Assembly: GCA_016215705.1 (NCBI GenBank)
Contig: JACRIR010000262.1
Location: 1-61,795, forward strand
From: Candidatus Poribacteria bacterium
GTDB taxonomy: Bacteria > Abyssobacteria > SURF-5
DNA: 61,795 bases
Direction of reading: 5' to 3'
The notes under the pieces were generated by a model, which saw nothing but the letters and a program-made list of their open reading frames with translations, searched no databases and was not told the origin of the DNA. Positions 26,428 to 34,968 of the stretch are shown piece after piece. A program made the translations under genes and the position numbers. The first letter of the stretch is position 1. Every line of letters begins with the position of its first letter.

Positions 26428-27814
26428 GGCTCCCGCCGACTTTATTGACGAGGGCATAATCCGCAGCCACTTGGAATCGGCCGGACGCGCCAAAGTCGAT
26501 CGCACGAAAGAAGTAATAGAAAAAGCGCGCCGATTGAAAGGCCTCGATCTGGCCGATGTCGCAGTTTTGTTGCAGTGTAATGATCCTGCGTTGATGGAGG
26601 AAATGTTCCATACTGCCCGCGAGGTGAAGGAGTCTATCTACGGAAAACGGCTCGTTCTCTTCGCGCCGCTTTATATCTCGAATCTCTGCCGGAACAACTG
26701 CGCTTACTGTGCTTTCCGCTCGACCAATAAGAATGTCCGGCGCAGGGCGTTGACCCAGGGGAAAATCGCCGACGAAGTGCGTTATCTCGAAAGAACGGGA
26801 CACAAACGCATTCTGTTGGTGGCCGGCGAATCGTATCCTGCCGAAGGGATCGAATACATATACAAGTCCGTCGCAACTATCTATTCGACACGGGAAGGAA
26901 AGGGAGAAATCCGCCGGGTCAATGTAAACATTGCGCCCCTGACAGTGCGAGAGTTTCGCGAACTGAAGGCGTGCAAAATAGGCACGTATCAACTCTTTCA
27001 GGAGACATATCACGAACCGACGTACAAACAATTGCATATGGGTGGTCCCAAGTCGGATTATTATTGGCGATTGACGGCGCCCGGCAGAGCTTTTGAGGCC
27101 GGAATCAATGATGTGGGAATCGGTGTGCTGTTCGGGCTCTACGACTTTCGCTTCGAGATTCTCGCGCTCCTGCAGCATATCCGTGAGCTTGAGAGAATCT
27201 ATGGTGTTGGGCCTCACACGATCAGCGTTCCCCGGCTTGAGCCCGCTGACGGATCATACGTCTCGGAACATCCGCCGTTTCCCGTGGCGGACCGGGACTT
27301 CAAGAAGATCGTCGCCATATTGCGCCTGGCGGTCCCGTATACAGGCATCATCATGACCACACGCGAGACGGCGAAATTGCGCGCCGAAACCTTTGCTCTC
27401 GGCGTCTCCCAGATAAGCGCCGGCAGCCGCACCAGTCCCGGCGGATACACGGAAGGCGAGTCCGCCACCGCCCAGTTTCAGCTTGGTGACCACCGCAGCG
27501 TCGACGAAATCATTCTTGATCTTGTGCGCATGGGCTACATTCCCTCCTTCTGCACCGCCTGCTACAGACTCGGACGCACGGGGGAAGACTTCATGGACCT
27601 CGCCAAGCCCGGCCTGATCAAACGCTTCTGCCTGCCCAACGCAATCATGACGTTCAAAGAATATGTCGAGGACTATGCGACTCCCTCAACGCGCAATGCG
27701 GGTCTCGATGCCATTCAGAAGCATCTGGCGGATATTCCTTCCGCCGAGAGACGCAGAGAGACCGAGGAGCGACTGCGCAGAATCGAGAAAGGCGAAAGGG
27801 ATCTGTATTTTTGA
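26402..27814 (+). CDS. hydG: [FeFe]-hydrogenase H-cluster maturase HydG (radical SAM)
   Basis: A 470-residue radical SAM enzyme that cleaves tyrosine to make the CO and CN ligands of the H-cluster. The SAM cluster motif is CRNNCAYC near 96. The C-terminal auxiliary cluster has the HydG-specific spacing CTAC, 22 residues, Cys, within CTACYRLGRTGEDF. Length is normal. The ATG at 26402 follows AAGGAGGG closely and lies within the end of the kinase gene in another frame. It is followed after 15 bases by aspartase, then hydF and hydE, completing the maturation set. Confidence 0.96.
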   Translation: MKTIVKANRAPADFIDEGIIRSHLESAGRAKVDRTKEVIEKARRLKGLDLADVAVLLQCNDPALMEEMFHTAREVKESIYGKRLVLFAPLYISNLCRNNCAYCAFRSTNKNVRRRALTQGKIADEVRYLERTGHKRILLVAGESYPAEGIEYIYKSVATIYSTREGKGEIRRVNVNIAPLTVREFRELKACKIGTYQLFQETYHEPTYKQLHMGGPKSDYYWRLTAPGRAFEAGINDVGIGVLFGLYDFRFEILALLQHIRELERIYGVGPHTISVPRLEPADGSYVSEHPPFPVADRDFKKIVAILRLAVPYTGIIMTTRETAKLRAETFALGVSQISAGSRTSPGGYTEGESATAQFQLGDHRSVDEIILDLVRMGYIPSFCTACYRLGRTGEDFMDLAKPGLIKRFCLPNAIMTFKEYVEDYATPSTRNAGLDAIQKHLADIPSAERRRETEERLRRIEKGERDLYF

Positions 27815-27829
27815 GTCCAAGGAGCATCC

Positions 27830-29254
27830 ATGAGTGACTACCGTTCCGAACACGACCTGCTTGGGGAGGTCCGCTTGCCGGCGGGTTCCCTATACGGCAT
27901 CCATACCGCCAGGGCAATTGAGAACTTTCCGCTGGCCGGCCGGCGCGTTCATCCGGAACTGGTCCGCGCATATGGAACGGTGAAGCTCGCCTGTGCCCTT
28001 ACCAATCGAGCGCTGGGAGTCTGGAAGGACGAAGCGAAGGCCGGCGCCATCGAGCGCGCTTGCAGTGAGATGGCGGATGGCCTTCTTAATGACTTCATTC
28101 TTGTCGATTCGCTGCAAGGCGGCGCCGGAACCTCCACTAACATGAACGTCAACGAGGTTTTGGCCAACCGCGCGCTCCAGATTTTGGGCAAGCCTCCAGG
28201 CGGCTACGATCATGTCTCGCCGCTGGATGACACAAACTTGCATCAATCAACCAATGACACGTATCCGACTGCCTTGAAGCTGGCGGCGATCCGGCTTCTC
28301 CACGAACTCGAGGCGCGTCTCGTCGCCCTGCAGGAAGCATTTCAGGTAAAAGAAAAACAGTTTGCCCACATTGTCAAGATTGGTCGAACCGAGTTGCAAG
28401 ATGCGGTTCTGACCACGCTGGGACGCGAGATGGGCGCCTATGCCGAAGCGTTCAGTCGTGACAGATGGCGCATTTACAAATGCGAGGAGCGCCTCCGCGT
28501 TGTTAATCTGGGAGGCACCGCCATCGGCACAGGGATTGCCGCTCCCCGCCAGTTTATCTTTCAGGTGGTTGATAAGCTGCGTGATCTGACGCAAATAGGA
28601 TTTGCAAGGGCCGAGAATCTGGTGGAAGCGACCCAGAACGCCGACGTCTTCGTGGAGGTCTCGGGCATTCTGAAAGCCTGCGCGACGTCGCTGCTCAAGG
28701 TCTGCACCGATCTGCGTCTGCTGGCTTCCGGGCCGGAGTTCGGCTTCGGCGAGATTCACTTGCCGGCGCGTCAGGCGGGTTCCTCCATAATGCCCGGAAA
28801 AGTCAATCCGGTAATTCCCGAAGCGGTCTCTCAGGTTGCGATGCTCGTAATGGGATACGACCAGACAATCGCTTTGGCGGCAGCATCGGGTAACCTTGAA
28901 CTCAATGCCTTTCTTCCATTGATTGCCAATTGTCTCCTGGAGAGCATTTCACTGCTCGCTCGAGGTTGCGATATCTTGAGACGATTCTGCGTTGAGGGCA
29001 TCGAGGCGGACGAGCAACGCTGCCGAAGCCATATGGAGAATTCCACCGCAACTGCGACCGCTTTACTGCCTCTGCTCGGCTACGAAGTCGCTAGTGAACT
29101 GGTGACGCTGGCCGGTAAAATGGGTAAAAGCATCAAAGACGTCGCAGTGTCCGGAGGAATTCTGACTGCTGAACAGTTTGATGAATTGGTGAACCCGGAG
29201 GCGGTCTGCCGACTCGGCTCGCCGCCAAAGGGGGAGGCGAAAGGGAAAGAATAG
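27830..29254 (+). CDS. aspA: Aspartate ammonia-lyase family enzyme in the maturation cluster
   Basis: A 474-residue member of the aspartase/fumarase superfamily. The signature GSSIMPGKVNPV lies near 320, with GGAGTSTNMNVNE near 98 and the substrate loop STNDTYPTA near 140, which favours aspartase over fumarase. Aspartase releases ammonia from aspartate to form fumarate. Its position between hydG and hydF suggests it supplies ammonia for the bridging amine of the H-cluster dithiolate ligand; similar placements are known in other hyd loci. Fumarate could also feed the reductase direction of the succinate dehydrogenase near 52 kb. Confidence 0.88.
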   Translation: MSDYRSEHDLLGEVRLPAGSLYGIHTARAIENFPLAGRRVHPELVRAYGTVKLACALTNRALGVWKDEAKAGAIERACSEMADGLLNDFILVDSLQGGAGTSTNMNVNEVLANRALQILGKPPGGYDHVSPLDDTNLHQSTNDTYPTALKLAAIRLLHELEARLVALQEAFQVKEKQFAHIVKIGRTELQDAVLTTLGREMGAYAEAFSRDRWRIYKCEERLRVVNLGGTAIGTGIAAPRQFIFQVVDKLRDLTQIGFARAENLVEATQNADVFVEVSGILKACATSLLKVCTDLRLLASGPEFGFGEIHLPARQAGSSIMPGKVNPVIPEAVSQVAMLVMGYDQTIALAAASGNLELNAFLPLIANCLLESISLLARGCDILRRFCVEGIEADEQRCRSHMENSTATATALLPLLGYEVASELVTLAGKMGKSIKDVAVSGGILTAEQFDELVNPEAVCRLGSPPKGEAKGKE

Positions 29255-29286
29255 GTTGAAGAACAGGAACAGATGGTGGTGAGGAA

Positions 29287-30525
29287 ATGGAGCATACACC
29301 GAAAGGGCTCAGGCTCCATATAGGCTTGTTTGGCCGCCGTAACGTTGGCAAGTCGAGCTTGCTCAACGCCATTACGCGCCAGCAAGTCTCAATTGTGTCC
29401 GAACAGGCAGGCACTACGACCGACCCTGTCGAAAAACCGATGGAGCTTCTTCCTCTGGGACCGGTGCTTTTTATCGATACTGCGGGAATCGACGACGTGG
29501 GATCGCTCGGCGAATTGCGAGTCCGGAGAACCCGCCAGGTGTTTGACCGAACCGATGTCGGTGTCATTGTTTCTGAAGCCGACGGATGGGGCGCTTTCGA
29601 AGACCAACTGCTGGCTGAGTTGAGCAGCCGGAGCCTCCCCATAATAGTGGTCTTCAACAAAGTCGATTTGGCGCGGCCGAATGGAGAGACCCTCGCGCGA
29701 CTGGTGTCGGAAAAAATACCGGTTGTGAGTACATGCGCCATTGCCGACACGGGAATGCTTGACCTGCGGCAAGCGCTTCTCGACGCCGCCCCGACGGAGT
29801 TCATCAACAATCCGACTATTCTCGGGGACCTCGTGGGGCCGGGCGAATTGGCGGTGCTTGTTGTCCCGATAGACAAAGAAGCGCCGAAAGGAAGGCTCAT
29901 TGTCCCGCAGGTGCAATCCATACGCGACCTCCTGGACGGAGACGCCTATTGCCTGGTTGTCAAGGAGCGAGAGCTGCGCGATGCGCTCGATCGCCTTAAG
30001 CGTCCTCCCAAGCTTGTTGTCACCGACTCGCAAGTATTCCTTAAGGTCGCCGCGGACACTCCGCGCGAAATCAAACTCACTTCGTTTTCGATTCTCTTTG
30101 CGCGTTTCAAAGGCGACCTGGTCCAACAAGTGCTTGGAACACTGGCCGTCGAGCGCCTGAAGCCGGGCGACAGAATTCTCATAGCCGAATCATGCGCGCA
30201 TCATCCCATCGCAGAAGACATCGGCCGTGTGAAAATTCCGCGCTGGCTCACGCAATATGTCGGCGGGAAGCTGGAAATAACGACGATACAAGGACACGAT
30301 TTCCCTGACGACCTCGCATCCTACGGCCTTGTGATCCATTGTGGAGCCTGCATGATGAATCGACGAGAAATGTTGACAAGACTGCTGCGATGCCGTCGCG
30401 CCGGTGTCCCGATAACCAACTATGGGCTCGTCATAGCCTATTCGCTCGGCATATTCGAGCGAGCGCTCGAGCCGTTTCCAGCGGCGCTGGAAGTCTATCT
30501 GGAACATAAGAAATCTGTCGGATAG
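29287..30525 (+). CDS. hydF: [FeFe]-hydrogenase maturation GTPase HydF
   Basis: A 412-residue scaffold GTPase on which the diiron subcluster is assembled before transfer to the hydrogenase. The G domain (10-170) has GRRNVGKSSLLNA, FIDTAGI and NKVD. The C-terminal cluster-binding part has SCAHHPIAED near 300 and HCGACM near 350, matching the family Cys and HCxxC ligands. The ATG has GAGG nearby. It lies 33 bases after aspartase and 162 bases before hydE; the latter gap contains a long perfect hairpin repeat. Confidence 0.95.
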   Translation: MEHTPKGLRLHIGLFGRRNVGKSSLLNAITRQQVSIVSEQAGTTTDPVEKPMELLPLGPVLFIDTAGIDDVGSLGELRVRRTRQVFDRTDVGVIVSEADGWGAFEDQLLAELSSRSLPIIVVFNKVDLARPNGETLARLVSEKIPVVSTCAIADTGMLDLRQALLDAAPTEFINNPTILGDLVGPGELAVLVVPIDKEAPKGRLIVPQVQSIRDLLDGDAYCLVVKERELRDALDRLKRPPKLVVTDSQVFLKVAADTPREIKLTSFSILFARFKGDLVQQVLGTLAVERLKPGDRILIAESCAHHPIAEDIGRVKIPRWLTQYVGGKLEITTIQGHDFPDDLASYGLVIHCGACMMNRREMLTRLLRCRRAGVPITNYGLVIAYSLGIFERALEPFPAALEVYLEHKKSVG

Positions 30526-30607
30526 TGATTCAACCGCGTTGTATGGGCGCGCGACCGTGCGCCACTACGACGCGATATCGACTTGTTCCAGATTTCCAAG
30601 AGCCGGA

Positions 30608-30650
30608 GCTTATTCGGGGACACCATGCCGCATGGTGTCCCCGAATAAGC
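30608..30650. repeat. Palindromic repeat, family R1 (copy a), between hydF and hydE
   Basis: A perfect hairpin: 20-base arms starting GCTTATTCGGGGACACC, around a CCG loop. It lies inside the maturation operon and could tune hydE expression or RNA decay. Five relatives occur at 33231, 36237, 38236, 43591 and 56466. Confidence 0.9.
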
Positions 30651-30687
30651 GTTGCCCCAACAAGCGTGGCTTTGACAAGAGGCTGGG

Positions 30688-31755
30688 ATGGACCATAGCG
30701 AAATACTGGCTTGGCTGAAGGAAACAAACGAGGAACGCCTTGACAAACTTTGGCGTAACACTGACGTCGTGCGAAAACAATATGTTGGCGACGAGGTACA
30801 CTTGCGCGGCCTTATCGAGATATCCAACTACTGCGTCCGGCAGTGCGGCTATTGCGGTCTGAGGCGCGATAATGGAAAACTCGAACGCTATCGCATGACC
30901 GCCGACGAGATCATGGCCTGCGTCAGAGAAGCCGAAGGTTATGGCTACGGAACCGTCGTCCTTCAATCCGGCGAAGACTACGGAATCGAGACGGAATGGC
31001 TCGCGGACATTGTTCGACGCATCAAGGCCGAAACCGGACTCGCCGTGACCTTGAGCATGGGCGAGCGGCCCAACGAAGATTTGGAAGTCTGGCGCCAGGC
31101 GGGCGCAGACCGATACCTACTCAGATTTGAAACATCTGCGCCCACCCTGTATCGTCTGATTCATCCATCCGTTCCCGGCAAAACTTCAGATCGCATCGCC
31201 ATTCTCCGTAAGCTGAGAGAGATCGGCTACGAAGTTGGGAGCGGGGTCATGATAGGTATACCCGGCCAAACCTATGAAAGCATTGCTCGCGATATCGAGC
31301 TATTCCGCCAACTTGACCTCGATATGATCGGAGTTGGGCCATATATTCCGCATCCGGCGACGCCGCTCGGCATAGGCCAATGGAAGTCTGCCATACCCGC
31401 GGACGAGCAGGCGCCCAATACGGAAGAAATGACATATAAAGTGATTGCCCTGGCGCGCATCGTTTGTCCGGAAGCAAACATCCCGAGCACAACGGCATTG
31501 GCAACCATCAACACCGCCACCGGTCGCGAACTTGGGCTCATGCGCGGCGCGAACGTTGTCATGCCGAATCTGACGCCTCCGCAATACCGCGCCAACTATG
31601 AAATCTATCCGGCAAAGGCGTGTATCAAAGAGACCGGCCCCGACTGTCATAGATGTCTTCTCCGCCGAATTGAATCTATCGGCAGGCGACCCGGCAAAGG
31701 ACGTGGCGACCGTAGTGCTTTCTCCAATGGACTTGAAAAAAAGGCGGGCTTTTGA
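30688..31755 (+). CDS. hydE: [FeFe]-hydrogenase maturase HydE (radical SAM)
   Basis: A 355-residue radical SAM enzyme acting in synthesis of the H-cluster dithiolate bridge. The SAM cluster motif is CVRQCGYC near 49. Further family landmarks are VVLQSGEDYG near 92, SMGERPNEDLEVWRQAGADRYLLRFET near 130 and GVGPYIPHPATPL near 215. A GAGG-like ribosome site precedes the ATG. It is the last gene of the hydrogenase locus before the porin. BioB-like or HmdB-like enzymes are less likely given the neighbours. Confidence 0.94.
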   Translation: MDHSEILAWLKETNEERLDKLWRNTDVVRKQYVGDEVHLRGLIEISNYCVRQCGYCGLRRDNGKLERYRMTADEIMACVREAEGYGYGTVVLQSGEDYGIETEWLADIVRRIKAETGLAVTLSMGERPNEDLEVWRQAGADRYLLRFETSAPTLYRLIHPSVPGKTSDRIAILRKLREIGYEVGSGVMIGIPGQTYESIARDIELFRQLDLDMIGVGPYIPHPATPLGIGQWKSAIPADEQAPNTEEMTYKVIALARIVCPEANIPSTTALATINTATGRELGLMRGANVVMPNLTPPQYRANYEIYPAKACIKETGPDCHRCLLRRIESIGRRPGKGRGDRSAFSNGLEKKAGF

Positions 31756-31886
31756 TAAGTTAGGGCCTCACTTCCGGAGCGGCGGTTCTCACCCCGTTCT
31801 CGCAAACTGCTCTTCAGGGAGAGATACTCCGATTTCCATGTTGTAGTTTTCCGTATTCCGAACCCGAAATCAAAGGAGTAATGTGC

Positions 31887-33173
31887 ATGAAGAAGATGAT
31901 TATTCTGACATGTCTCGGATTGCTGCTCATATCCGGAACCGCAGTCGCGCAGGCGCAAGGCGACTCCGGCGAAATCGAAGCACTTCGCAAATTAGTTCAA
32001 GAGCAAAACGCAAGAATCTCAGACCTTTTGTCTAGAATCGAGGCCCTCGAGGCAAAACAAGGCGAACAGGGCGAGTGGATCGAGACTGAAAAAGAGTCAG
32101 AGAAGAAAGAAGCGGAATGGACCGAGCGTATCGTGCTCAAAGGAGACTTCCGCTATCGTTACGAGTGGATCGACGATGACAGAGAAAAGGAGGACAGGAA
32201 CCGCAATCGCATCCGGGCGCGCGTGGGTCTCGAAGCCAAACTTAACGACACAACGGACCTGGGATTCCAGCTCTCGACTTCAGAACCCAATGGCAGGGGA
32301 GCGGAAGGCGACCCGATCTCGAACAACCAGACACTGACCAATTCATTTTCGCTCAAGAATATATGGCTCTCGCAAGCTTATTTTGATTGGCATCCCGCGC
32401 AGGCGCCGGGACTCCACGTGCTGGGGGGAAAAGTGTACTATCCGTTTTACGCGCCCGGCAAGAGCGAACTCATATGGGACGCTGATCTTACCCCCGAGGG
32501 CGGCGTGATTAAGTATGCGAAATCATTCGACTCCGTCGACGCGTTCGGCAACCTGTACGGATTCTGGGTTCTCGAAAGAAGCCAGGACGCTGACTCAGGA
32601 TTGTTCGGAGCGCAGGGTGGCGCAAAGCTCAACTTCGAGGCGTTCGGCGATAAGGCCTACGTGTTGGGCGGGCTCGGCTATTTTGATTTCGGCAACGTCG
32701 AAGGCGAAAGACCGTTCTTTGACAACACAGGAAAGAGTTTCGGCAACACGCTCGTAGGCAATGTTTTGGCGGAGGATTTCGACGAACTTGAACTCTTCGG
32801 CGAGTTCGGATTCAAGGCCAAAGAGATACCGCTATTACTCTTTGCGCATTATGTCACCAATGTCGCCGCGAACGGAGAGGATGATGGTTGGCTGGTCGGC
32901 TTGGGCGTAGGAAAAGCCAAGGAGCCCGGCGATTGGGAGGCCAAATACACATACCGCGTACTTCAGAGAGACGCCGTCCTGGGCGGTTTCACTAACTCCG
33001 ACTTTGGCCGCGGCGGAACCGACGCGAAAGGCCACGAGATCGGCATTGCTTATCAACTGGCTAAAAACTGGCAGGTGGTGGCGAAGTACTTCAATAACGA
33101 GACCGGCATTGGGATTGGTGAAGACGAGGAAGACTACGAGAAAGTGCAACTGGATTTGAATTTCAAGTTCTAG
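31887..33173 (+). CDS. Putative outer-membrane porin with coiled-coil N-terminus
   Basis: A secreted protein of about 428 residues. An N-terminal signal peptide (KKMIILTCLGLLLISGTAVAQA) is followed by a coiled coil of about 45 residues rich in Glu, Leu and Lys. A long stretch of alternating hydrophobic residues follows, ending in Phe (LDLNFKF), as expected of an outer-membrane beta-barrel. Family members form trimeric channels. I start at the ATG at 31887 because AAGGAG is then eight bases away; the ATG at 31881 would be only two bases from it. The substrate is unknown. Its location after hydE may be chance. Confidence 0.85.
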   Translation: MKKMIILTCLGLLLISGTAVAQAQGDSGEIEALRKLVQEQNARISDLLSRIEALEAKQGEQGEWIETEKESEKKEAEWTERIVLKGDFRYRYEWIDDDREKEDRNRNRIRARVGLEAKLNDTTDLGFQLSTSEPNGRGAEGDPISNNQTLTNSFSLKNIWLSQAYFDWHPAQAPGLHVLGGKVYYPFYAPGKSELIWDADLTPEGGVIKYAKSFDSVDAFGNLYGFWVLERSQDADSGLFGAQGGAKLNFEAFGDKAYVLGGLGYFDFGNVEGERPFFDNTGKSFGNTLVGNVLAEDFDELELFGEFGFKAKEIPLLLFAHYVTNVAANGEDDGWLVGLGVGKAKEPGDWEAKYTYRVLQRDAVLGGFTNSDFGRGGTDAKGHEIGIAYQLAKNWQVVAKYFNNETGIGIGEDEEDYEKVQLDLNFKF

Positions 33174-33201
33174 TCGCCCGATTCCGCATATCGCTATTAT
33201 C

Positions 33202-33221
33202 ATTCCCGCGAAAAAGGGAAT
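33202..33221. repeat. Short inverted repeat, family R3 (degenerate copy)
   Basis: ATTCCCGCGAAAAAGGGAAT resembles the better copy at 60053 (ATTCCCGC, loop, GCGGGAAT). It lies just after the porin stop codon. Confidence 0.55.
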
Positions 33222-33230
33222 CAAATCAAA

Positions 33231-33296
33231 TCCCCCTCCCCGCTAATTCGGGGACACTATGCCGCATGGTGTCCCCGACTTAGCGGGGGAGGGGGA
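33231..33296. repeat. Palindromic repeat, family R1 (copy b), likely bidirectional terminator
   Basis: The longest family member: arms of 31 and 32 bases around CCG, with two mismatches and one gap, the core being TCGGGGACAC and GTGTCCCCGA. It is followed by TTTT. It lies between the convergent porin and HU genes, where it could stop transcription from both sides. Confidence 0.85.
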
Positions 33297-33339
33297 TTTT
33301 CCTTCAATCAATCGGCGTCTGCCGCTGAGAAACTTACGG

Positions 33340-33627
33340 CTACTTCTTGCTGAGGATCGCGTCTTTTGCCGCTTTCGCAACCCTGAACTTCAGCACGCGC
33401 TTGGCGGGAATCTTGATGGCTTCGCCGGTCGCGGGGTTGCGGCCTATGCGGGCCTTGCGATTGACGACCACAAGCTTCCCCAGGCCTGGAAGCGTGAACG
33501 CATTCTTGGCCTCTTTGTAAGCGATTGCGGTCAGTTCATCGAGCAGACCTGAAACCTGCTTCTTGGGCAGATCGGCCTTCTCTGCAAGGCGCGCAATCAA
33601 CTCAGACTTAGTTATTGCTTTTGCCAT
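33340..33627 (-). CDS. HU/IHF-family DNA-binding protein
   Basis: A 95-residue nucleoid protein that bends and compacts DNA. The family signature is clear: KSELIARLAEKADLPKK at the start, LPGLGKLVVVNRKARIGRNPATGE with the minor-groove-inserting Pro in the arm, then KRVLKFRVAKAAKDAI. I chose the ATG at 33627 because GGAGGGAAGAG precedes it; an in-frame start at 33642 lies inside that site. A near-consensus promoter lies about 70 bases upstream. Confidence 0.95.
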   Translation of the reverse strand: MAKAITKSELIARLAEKADLPKKQVSGLLDELTAIAYKEAKNAFTLPGLGKLVVVNRKARIGRNPATGEAIKIPAKRVLKFRVAKAAKDAILSKK

Positions 33628-33694
33628 GTCTCTTCCCTCCATCTCAAACCATAGATTAGTTCACATGTAGAATATCTCACAAAACCGCGCGGAA

Positions 33695-33724
33695 TTATAC
33701 GGGAAACGCAGGCATTCTGTCAAC
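33695..33724 (-). promoter_or_regulatory. Sigma-70-type promoter of the HU gene
   Basis: The minus strand reads TTGACA (33724-33719), 18 bases, then a perfect TATAAT (33700-33695). It is the strongest -10 box in the window, fitting an abundant nucleoid protein. Confidence 0.85.
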
Positions 33725-33954
33725 TTCCTTGTCATTTTGAGCGACCGAAGAATATCTCTAATCACCGCAAAGGCGCAAGGAGCGCAAGGAAAGACTTCGA
33801 CTCCGGGGTCACGGGGAGCACAAGGTTGAAAGCATACTCAAGCCTGCAGTGGATATGGTTGCATCAATACCTGATTCTACAGTAACATATGTCGGACCGA
33901 TTCTAGACACGGCAACTCGCATTTCGATAAGCCATAACGGGAGAGAGGAAAAGC
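33725..33954. other. Intergenic stretch with repeat fragments
   Basis: It contains a half-copy of repeat R4 near 33731 (GTCATTTTGAGCGACCGAAG) and the phrase GCAAAGGCGCAAGGAGCGCA near 33769, typical of dispersed non-coding repeats. No gene is seen. A GGGAGAGAGG ribosome site for the next gene lies at the right end. Confidence 0.45.
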
Positions 33955-34773
33955 ATGGATATGTTCAGGGACAGAATAGCCATTATCACCGGCGCGGCCT
34001 CTGGCATCGGACGAGCGATCTCAGAAGAACTCGCCCGACGCGGGGCGACCGTGGTCTTGTCCGATGTCAATGCGGGGCTTCTTGAGGAAACGACAAATTC
34101 GATAGCCAAAGCCGGGCATCGCGCAAAGGCTGCGACCGTGAATGTTACCGACCACGAGGCCGTGAAGAATCTTGTTGACGACACAGTCAAGGAATACGGT
34201 CGGCTGGACTATATCTTCAACAATGCAGGAATCACCGTGGTCGGCGAGACGCAAGACTTTTCCTGCGAGGACTGGCGCAAGGTAATTGAAGTGAATTTGT
34301 TCGGCGTCATCAACGGCGTGCTCGCGTCCTATCCTGTCATGGTGAAGCAGGGCTTCGGCCACATCGTGAACACGGCGTCACTGGCGGGATTGATTCCCGC
34401 CGGAGGCGAAATCTCCTATACTACGAGTAAGTACGGCATTGTCGGGCTCTCTCATGCGCTGCGAGTGGAGGGCGCAGACCTTGGCGTGAAGGTCAGCGTC
34501 ATTTGTCCCGGCTTCATCAATACCCCGATCATCTACAACTCGAAAACCATCGGGCTCGATCATCAAAAGATGATAGCGGCCATTCCCGGACTCCTGCCCG
34601 TCGACGAATGCGCGCGAGAGATACTCCACGGCGTCGAGTGCAACAAGGCGACTATTCTGATCACCCGCCTCGCAAAGGTCCTCTGGCCGCTCCACCGCAT
34701 AAGCCCCAACTTCATCATATGGCTCGGCAAACGATTCATGAGAGATATCCGGAAGATGCGACTCGAGAAGTAG
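33955..34773 (+). CDS. Short-chain dehydrogenase/reductase (SDR)
   Basis: A 272-residue classical SDR. It has the nucleotide-binding TGAASGIG near 13, DVN near 36 (acidic residue favouring NAD), NNAG near 88, a catalytic Ser near 141 and the YTTSK motif near 155. The extended C-terminus ends in a short hydrophobic and basic segment that may touch the membrane. The substrate is not evident; such proteins often reduce acyl chains, sterols or keto acids. It has its own ribosome site and no close operon partner. Confidence 0.9.
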   Translation: MDMFRDRIAIITGAASGIGRAISEELARRGATVVLSDVNAGLLEETTNSIAKAGHRAKAATVNVTDHEAVKNLVDDTVKEYGRLDYIFNNAGITVVGETQDFSCEDWRKVIEVNLFGVINGVLASYPVMVKQGFGHIVNTASLAGLIPAGGEISYTTSKYGIVGLSHALRVEGADLGVKVSVICPGFINTPIIYNSKTIGLDHQKMIAAIPGLLPVDECAREILHGVECNKATILITRLAKVLWPLHRISPNFIIWLGKRFMRDIRKMRLEK

Positions 34774-34968
34774 AATCTATTGCGTCACATAGCAAGCAAA
34801 GAGGAAATCGGAACGGAATCTGCGGATAGAATATCATCTCTATTCGCGCAATTCGCCCCACGTCTTGTTGAATCCGTGCAACCACTCTCAAGTTATGCTA
34901 GAATATTTGGATTTGGAATACTCTGCAAAAAAGGCATTGACTGCAACAGAAAGAAATAAGGTCTGCAA

